Positions 6,915 to 10,036 of a stretch of DNA of 10,036 bases are shown piece after piece. Location: contig JAURMJ010000281.1 of NCBI GenBank assembly GCA_030830765.1, positions 1 to 10,036 on the forward strand, given 5' to 3'. A program made the position numbers and the translations under genes. The DNA comes from Quisquiliibacterium sp. Lineage in GTDB: Bacteria; Pseudomonadota; Gammaproteobacteria; Burkholderiales; Burkholderiaceae_E. The notes beneath the pieces are model-generated. The model was not told the DNA's origin and searched no databases. It saw only the letters and a list, made by a program, of their open reading frames with translations. Each line of letters begins with the position of its first letter. The first letter of the stretch is position 1.

Positions 6915-7991
6915 TTGTCAGATATGACGAACCTGTTCTCCGGCACGATGGATGTGCCGGAGCGCCATCAGTTCGATGTGGGCGTCCTCGAAGACTACCT
7001 TCGCACGCGCCTGCCCGATTTCAAGGGCCCGTTGCAAGTTGAATTGTTCAAAGGCGGACAGTCAAACCCGACCTACAAGCTGACCACTGCAAACCGCAGC
7101 TACGCTATGCGCGCCAAGCCGGGACCGGTGGCCAAGCTGCTGCCCTCAGCGCATGCAATTGAGCGTGAATTCAAGGTACTCAGCGCACTGGCCAGGACCG
7201 ATGTCCCGGTGCCTGAGGTCTATTGCATCTGTGAAGATGAATCCGTCATCGGCCGTGCTTTTTACGTCATGCAGTTTGTCGAGGGACGTGTGCTCTGGGA
7301 CCAGAGCCTGCCCGGCTTGAGCAATGACGCGCGCAGCGCCCTTTATGATGAGATGAATCGTGTGATTTCGTCTTTGCACAATGTCAATTACGCGGCGATC
7401 GGGCTGGCCGACTATGGCAAGCCTGGTAATTACTTTGCACGGCAGATCGGTCGCTGGAGCAAACAGTACAAGGCCTCGGAGACCATCCAGGTCGAAGAGA
7501 TGGACCGCCTGATTGAATGGCTGCCAGAGCACATCCCGAGTGATGACGAGACCTCAATCGTCCACGGCGATTACCGGATGGACAACCTGATCTTCTCGCC
7601 CAACGAGCCGAAGGTCCTAGCCATCCTCGACTGGGAATTGTCCACGCTTGGGCATCCGCTGGCCGACTTCTCCTATCACTGCATGAGCTGGCATATTCCG
7701 CCGGGTAAATTCCGTGGTATCGGAGGCGTCGATATTGCTGCACTCGGTATTCCGGACGAAAAAACCTACATTGCCAGGTATTGCCAGCGAACCAACCGTA
7801 ATCCGGACCAGGTGATGCAACACTGGGATTTTTATCTCGCCTACAACATGTTCCGGCTGGCGGCGATCCTTCAAGGAATCGTAAAGCGCGTGGTTGATGG
7901 CACTGCCTCGAATTCAACCGCGCCTGAGACGGCCGATCGTGTGCTGCCGTTGGCCCAGCAAGGCTGGAGCTTTGCTCAACGCGCCCACTGA
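6915..7991 (+). CDS. APH-fold phosphotransferase of the ACAD10/ACAD11 kinase-domain / LvaA type
   Basis: This 358-residue protein has the aminoglycoside-phosphotransferase (choline-kinase-like) fold. The nucleotide loop is FKGGQSNPTY (45-54), followed by the ATP-binding strand YAMRAKPG (63-70) with Lys68. Brenner's catalytic motif is HGDYRMDN (217-224) with Asp219 and Asn224, and the metal-binding motif is ILDWE (237-241) with Asp239. TLGHPLADFSYH (244-255) is typical of the subfamily fused to acyl-CoA dehydrogenases in animal ACAD10 and ACAD11, and of bacterial LvaA, which phosphorylates the 4-hydroxyl of 4-hydroxyvaleryl-CoA. An acyl-CoA dehydrogenase of the matching subtype follows directly, so I infer a hydroxyacyl-CoA kinase rather than an antibiotic-resistance enzyme. 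The start is TTG, chosen from the AGGAG site; ATG 6924 is the alternative and would shorten it by three residues. All kinase residues are intact. Confidence 0.88.
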   Translation: MSDMTNLFSGTMDVPERHQFDVGVLEDYLRTRLPDFKGPLQVELFKGGQSNPTYKLTTANRSYAMRAKPGPVAKLLPSAHAIEREFKVLSALARTDVPVPEVYCICEDESVIGRAFYVMQFVEGRVLWDQSLPGLSNDARSALYDEMNRVISSLHNVNYAAIGLADYGKPGNYFARQIGRWSKQYKASETIQVEEMDRLIEWLPEHIPSDDETSIVHGDYRMDNLIFSPNEPKVLAILDWELSTLGHPLADFSYHCMSWHIPPGKFRGIGGVDIAALGIPDEKTYIARYCQRTNRNPDQVMQHWDFYLAYNMFRLAAILQGIVKRVVDGTASNSTAPETADRVLPLAQQGWSFAQRAH

Positions 7992-8088
7992 GAACCTAAC
8001 CTGACACAGCACAGTTGAGTCACAGCCAAGACTAACCACCAGACACATCGGTCGTAACCCGCAACGATCGACTAATCAGATTTCAACG

Positions 8089-8094
8089 AGGAGG
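8089..8094 (+). promoter_or_regulatory. Strong ribosome binding site of the acyl-CoA dehydrogenase gene
   Basis: A full-consensus AGGAGG sits 6 bases before ATG 8101. It is the strongest Shine-Dalgarno sequence in the window and suggests high translation of this gene compared with its neighbours. The rest of the gap (7992-8087) shows no convincing promoter or terminator, so cotranscription with the kinase is likely. Confidence 0.75.
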
Positions 8095-8100
8095 AAGCAG

Positions 8101-9369
8101 ATGGATTTCGAATACTCACCGCGCGTTCAGGAAATGCGTAAACGCTTGCTCGCCTTCATGGACGAGCATATTTACCCGAACGAGCATCGTTTCCATGAGG
8201 AAATTGAGACAAATCGTCGCAACGGCAACCAATGGGTCCCGACCAGAGTGGTCGAAGATCTGAAGCCCAAGGCGCGCGACGCTGGCTTGTGGAACCTGTT
8301 CCTGCCCTTCTCGGAGCGCGTCCCTGAGGGCCTGTCCAATCTCGAATACGCACCGCTTTGCGAGATCATGGGCCGCGTTCACTTTGCAGCCGAAGTCTTC
8401 AACTGCTCAGCACCGGATACCGGCAACATGGAAACGCTGGAGCGCTACGCAAGCGAGGAAATCAAGCGCACCTGGCTTGATCCACTGCTCCGCGGCGAGA
8501 TCCGTTCATGCTTTGCCATGACTGAGCCCGACGTGGCCTCATCGGACGCCACCAACATCCAGTCGAGCATCGTTCGTGATGGTGATCACTATGTGATCAA
8601 CGGTCGGAAGTGGTGGTCCTCGGGTGCAGCCGATCCGCGCTGCAAGGTCTTCATTTTCATGGGCAAGACCAATCCTGATGCCCCCCGACACTCGCAGCAG
8701 TCGATGGTTGTTGTGCCTGCTGACACCCCGGGAATCACCATCGTTCGTCCGCTGACCGTGTTCGGCTATGACGATGCCCCGCACGGCCACTGCGAAGTGA
8801 TTTACAAGGACGTTCGTGTCCCGGTCAGCAACATTCTGCTGGGAGAAGGCCGAGGCTTCGAAATTGCCCAAGGTCGTCTTGGACCGGGACGGATCCACCA
8901 TTGCATGCGCTCGATTGGCGTCGCAGAACGAGCACTTGAATTCATGTGCCGTCGCTTGTCATCACGCGTCGCATTCGGCAAGAAGATCTCCGAACAGTCG
9001 GTTTGGCATGAGCGTATTGCCGAGGCTCGCTGCATGATCGACCAGGCCCGCCTGATGACGCTCAAAGCTGCCCACATGATGGACACGGTCGGCAACAAGA
9101 TCGCCAAGGCCGAAATCGCCATGATCAAGGTCATCGCTCCGAACATGGCCTGCCAGATCACCGACTGGGCAATGCAGGCGCACGGCGGCGGCGGAATCTC
9201 TGGAGACTTCCCGTTAGCCAGCATGTACGCGCATCAACGCACGCTGCGTTTTGCAGATGGTCCGGACGAAGTCCATCGCAGCGCAATCGCCAAGCTGGAA
9301 TTGGCTAAGCATATCGGCCTGCCTGCTGATATGGAAAAGATCGAGATGCCGATCACACGCGGCGCGTGA
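8101..9369 (+). CDS. Acyl-CoA dehydrogenase, ACAD10/ACAD11-like (LvaC type)
   Basis: This 422-residue FAD enzyme of the acyl-CoA dehydrogenase superfamily has an N-terminal helical domain (about 1-130), a middle beta domain with the flavin motif [13 protein letters not shown] (137-149), a WWSSGA stretch (181-186) in the usual flavin-contacting position, and a C-terminal helical domain with RVAFGK (289-294) and [15 protein letters not shown] (359-373). In the catalytic-loop region ADGPDEVHR (385-393), Asp386 occupies the place of the Glu base of medium-chain dehydrogenases. That and the overall sequence point to the ACAD10/ACAD11 and LvaC branch. In that branch the enzyme works with a kinase on 4-phosphoacyl-CoA intermediates, and the kinase is the gene just upstream. 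Substrate chain length cannot be told. Alternatives are a conventional dehydrogenase of branched or long-chain acyl-CoA. A perfect AGGAGG supports the start, and three hairpins follow the stop. Confidence 0.92.
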   Translation: MDFEYSPRVQEMRKRLLAFMDEHIYPNEHRFHEEIETNRRNGNQWVPTRVVEDLKPKARDAGLWNLFLPFSERVPEGLSNLEYAPLCEIMGRVHFAAEVFNCSAPDTGNMETLERYASEEIKRTWLDPLLRGEIRSCFAMTEPDVASSDATNIQSSIVRDGDHYVINGRKWWSSGAADPRCKVFIFMGKTNPDAPRHSQQSMVVVPADTPGITIVRPLTVFGYDDAPHGHCEVIYKDVRVPVSNILLGEGRGFEIAQGRLGPGRIHHCMRSIGVAERALEFMCRRLSSRVAFGKKISEQSVWHERIAEARCMIDQARLMTLKAAHMMDTVGNKIAKAEIAMIKVIAPNMACQITDWAMQAHGGGGISGDFPLASMYAHQRTLRFADGPDEVHRSAIAKLELAKHIGLPADMEKIEMPITRGA

Positions 9370-9376
9370 GCATGGA

Positions 9377-9405
9377 AGACGTCAGCGTTCAGGACGCCGA
9401 CGTCT
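9377..9405 (+). other. First of three tandem stem-loops after the acyl-CoA dehydrogenase gene
   Basis: AGACGTC (9377-9383) pairs with GACGTCT (9399-9405). Inside, GCGT (9385-9388) pairs with ACGC (9394-9397) around a 5-base loop, with a single A/C mismatch between the two helices. The hairpin begins 8 bases after the stop codon and has no U tract. It may protect the 3' end of the transcript. Confidence 0.5.
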
Positions 9406-9416
9406 GATGCAGGCCG

Positions 9417-9444
9417 TTTCCGAGGTAACGATCCACCTCGGAAA
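9417..9444. other. Second tandem stem-loop: perfect 10-base-pair inverted repeat
   Basis: TTTCCGAGGT (9417-9426) and ACCTCGGAAA (9435-9444) form an uninterrupted 10-base-pair stem with an 8-base loop. No U tract follows on either strand, so it is not itself an intrinsic terminator. It could be a transcript-stabilising hairpin or a protein-binding palindrome. Confidence 0.55.
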
Positions 9445-9446
9445 TC

Positions 9447-9484
9447 AAAATGGGTGCGACTCAGATGAGCGCACCCATTTTTTT
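9447..9484 (+). terminator. Strong intrinsic terminator of the catabolic block
   Basis: AAAATGGGTGCG (9447-9458) pairs perfectly over 12 base pairs with CGCACCCATTTT (9470-9481), and the loop can add a CTC/GAG pairing. Seven T residues (9478-9484) complete a textbook Rho-independent terminator for the plus-strand genes. Read from the minus strand, the same hairpin is followed by only four T residues and then GATTTC, so it may also stop the convergent DUF1178 transcript, less efficiently. Confidence 0.9.
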
Positions 9485-9553
9485 GGAGAAACGTGCTGAT
9501 CGATCTGTATTCGTGGGCACATCGAACGACCCGATGACGCTGGAAAGTGCGCT

Positions 9554-10003
9554 TTACTGCAGCGGCCCCTCGGGCAGCTTGGGCATCGGAAATGAAAAAA
9601 TCTCTACGCCCTCCTCGGCCAGTTCACGCGCCTCATCCTGCGAGGTCTGACCTCGAATCGCCCGATCGGGCGCTTCGTTGTAATGGATGCGCCTGGCCTC
9701 TTCGGCGAACTGTTCTCCGACATTCTCGGTATTTGCCTGAATGTAGCGGGCCATCTTCATCCACATCTCTTGCACTTGAGCAGGAGAAATATCGCTCTTT
9801 GCCGCGATCGCAGAATGTTCCTGGTCCGCAGTCCCCAGATTCAGTCGCGGAGCACTTGGCAGCCTGCGCACCTGCTTTGAGGCACAGAAAGGACATTCGA
9901 GCAAGTCATTGGCAAGCTGGCTCTCGAACGCCTCTGCCGACGCAAACCAACCCTCGAAAGTATGTTCCCGCTCGCAGCAGAGATTGAAAACCTTTATCGA
10001 CAC
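9554..10003 (-). CDS. DUF1178 family protein (putative zinc ribbon)
   Basis: This 149-residue minus-strand gene belongs to DUF1178, a family of unknown function common in Alpha- and Betaproteobacteria. The N-terminus begins VFNLCCEREHTFEGWF (5-20), with Cys9, Cys10 and His14 near a CPFC pair (Cys37 and Cys40), suggesting a small zinc-ribbon-like site. The core is AQVQEMWMKMARYI (75-88), ENVGEQFAEEARRIHY (93-108) and the closing region EGVEIFSFPMPKLP (131-144), all conserved in the family as I know it. The start is GTG at 10003, since AAAGGA lies 8 bases upstream; no ATG further upstream is within the window in this frame. It is convergent with the catabolic block and shares its terminator region. 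I assign no function: the acidic, polar central part shows no membrane segment or signal peptide. Confidence 0.9.
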   Translation of the reverse strand: MSIKVFNLCCEREHTFEGWFASAEAFESQLANDLLECPFCASKQVRRLPSAPRLNLGTADQEHSAIAAKSDISPAQVQEMWMKMARYIQANTENVGEQFAEEARRIHYNEAPDRAIRGQTSQDEARELAEEGVEIFSFPMPKLPEGPLQ

Positions 10004-10011
10004 TTGGTATT

Positions 10012-10017
10012 TCCTTT
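10012..10017 (-). promoter_or_regulatory. Ribosome binding site of the DUF1178 gene
   Basis: Read on the minus strand, AAAGGA lies 8 bases before the GTG at 10003. This spacing supports GTG initiation. Confidence 0.5.
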
Positions 10018-10023
10018 ACTGTG

Positions 10024-10029
10024 ATTGTA
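10024..10029 (-). promoter_or_regulatory. Possible -10 element for the DUF1178 gene
   Basis: TACAAT on the minus strand matches TATAAT at five of six positions, 20 bases before the GTG start. The -35 region would fall beyond the window end, so the promoter cannot be confirmed, and the implied leader would be short. Confidence 0.3.
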
Positions 10030-10036
10030 CGAAATA

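Noticed and set aside
7384..7917. 177-residue antisense open frame, and a similar one at 6159-6686
   Set aside because: Both are opposite intact enzyme genes with conserved catalytic motifs, and neither has recognisable protein features.
6915..7991. Aminoglycoside resistance phosphotransferase
   Set aside because: Only the fold is shared. The subfamily motifs and the adjacent acyl-CoA dehydrogenase point to acyl-CoA metabolism.
9450..9987. Plus-strand open frames opposite the DUF1178 gene (9450-9650 and 9547-9987)
   Set aside because: One starts inside the terminator hairpin; both are mostly antisense to the DUF1178 gene, whose protein matches a known family.

Overview
The window looks like the chromosome of a proteobacterium with moderately high GC content. 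The run pilU-like ATPase, ArsC/Spx-family protein, dapE, prmB and an ABC-F ATPase is an arrangement I associate with Betaproteobacteria (Burkholderiales-like), and the DUF1178 gene fits that. Some Gammaproteobacteria carry parts of the same order, so the lineage is an inference. I see no rRNA, tRNA, CRISPR array, insertion sequence or phage gene.

Positions 1-5180 hold five plus-strand genes packed as one operon. A type IV pilus retraction ATPase (cut by the window start) is followed by a YffB/ArsC-family thioredoxin-fold protein, succinyl-diaminopimelate desuccinylase (dapE), the ribosomal protein L3 glutamine methyltransferase (prmB) and a YheS-type ABC-F ATPase. All four junctions are the same 4-base ATGA overlap, without clear Shine-Dalgarno sites, so translation is probably coupled. 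The products serve pilus retraction, lysine and peptidoglycan precursor synthesis, and ribosome modification and function.

Positions 5181-9484 are a separate acyl-CoA catabolic block on the same strand: a 507-residue 3-hydroxyacyl-CoA dehydrogenase, an aminoglycoside-phosphotransferase-fold kinase, and an acyl-CoA dehydrogenase of the ACAD10/ACAD11 type. The last two look like the separated halves of the kinase-dehydrogenase fusion seen in animal ACAD11, and resemble LvaA and LvaC of the bacterial levulinate pathway. The best hypothesis is that the kinase phosphorylates a 4-hydroxyacyl-CoA, the dehydrogenase-like enzyme eliminates the phosphate to give an enoyl-CoA, and the 3-hydroxyacyl-CoA dehydrogenase acts later in beta-oxidation. 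No LvaB-like small partner gene is present in the window. The block ends in three consecutive stem-loops, the last a strong intrinsic terminator.

Positions 9554-10003 hold a minus-strand DUF1178 gene convergent with that block, with a GTG start and a plausible ribosome binding site and -10 element just upstream. No stretch over 300 bases lacks a gene. Nothing here is clearly a new system; the kinase/dehydrogenase pair is the most rewarding target.
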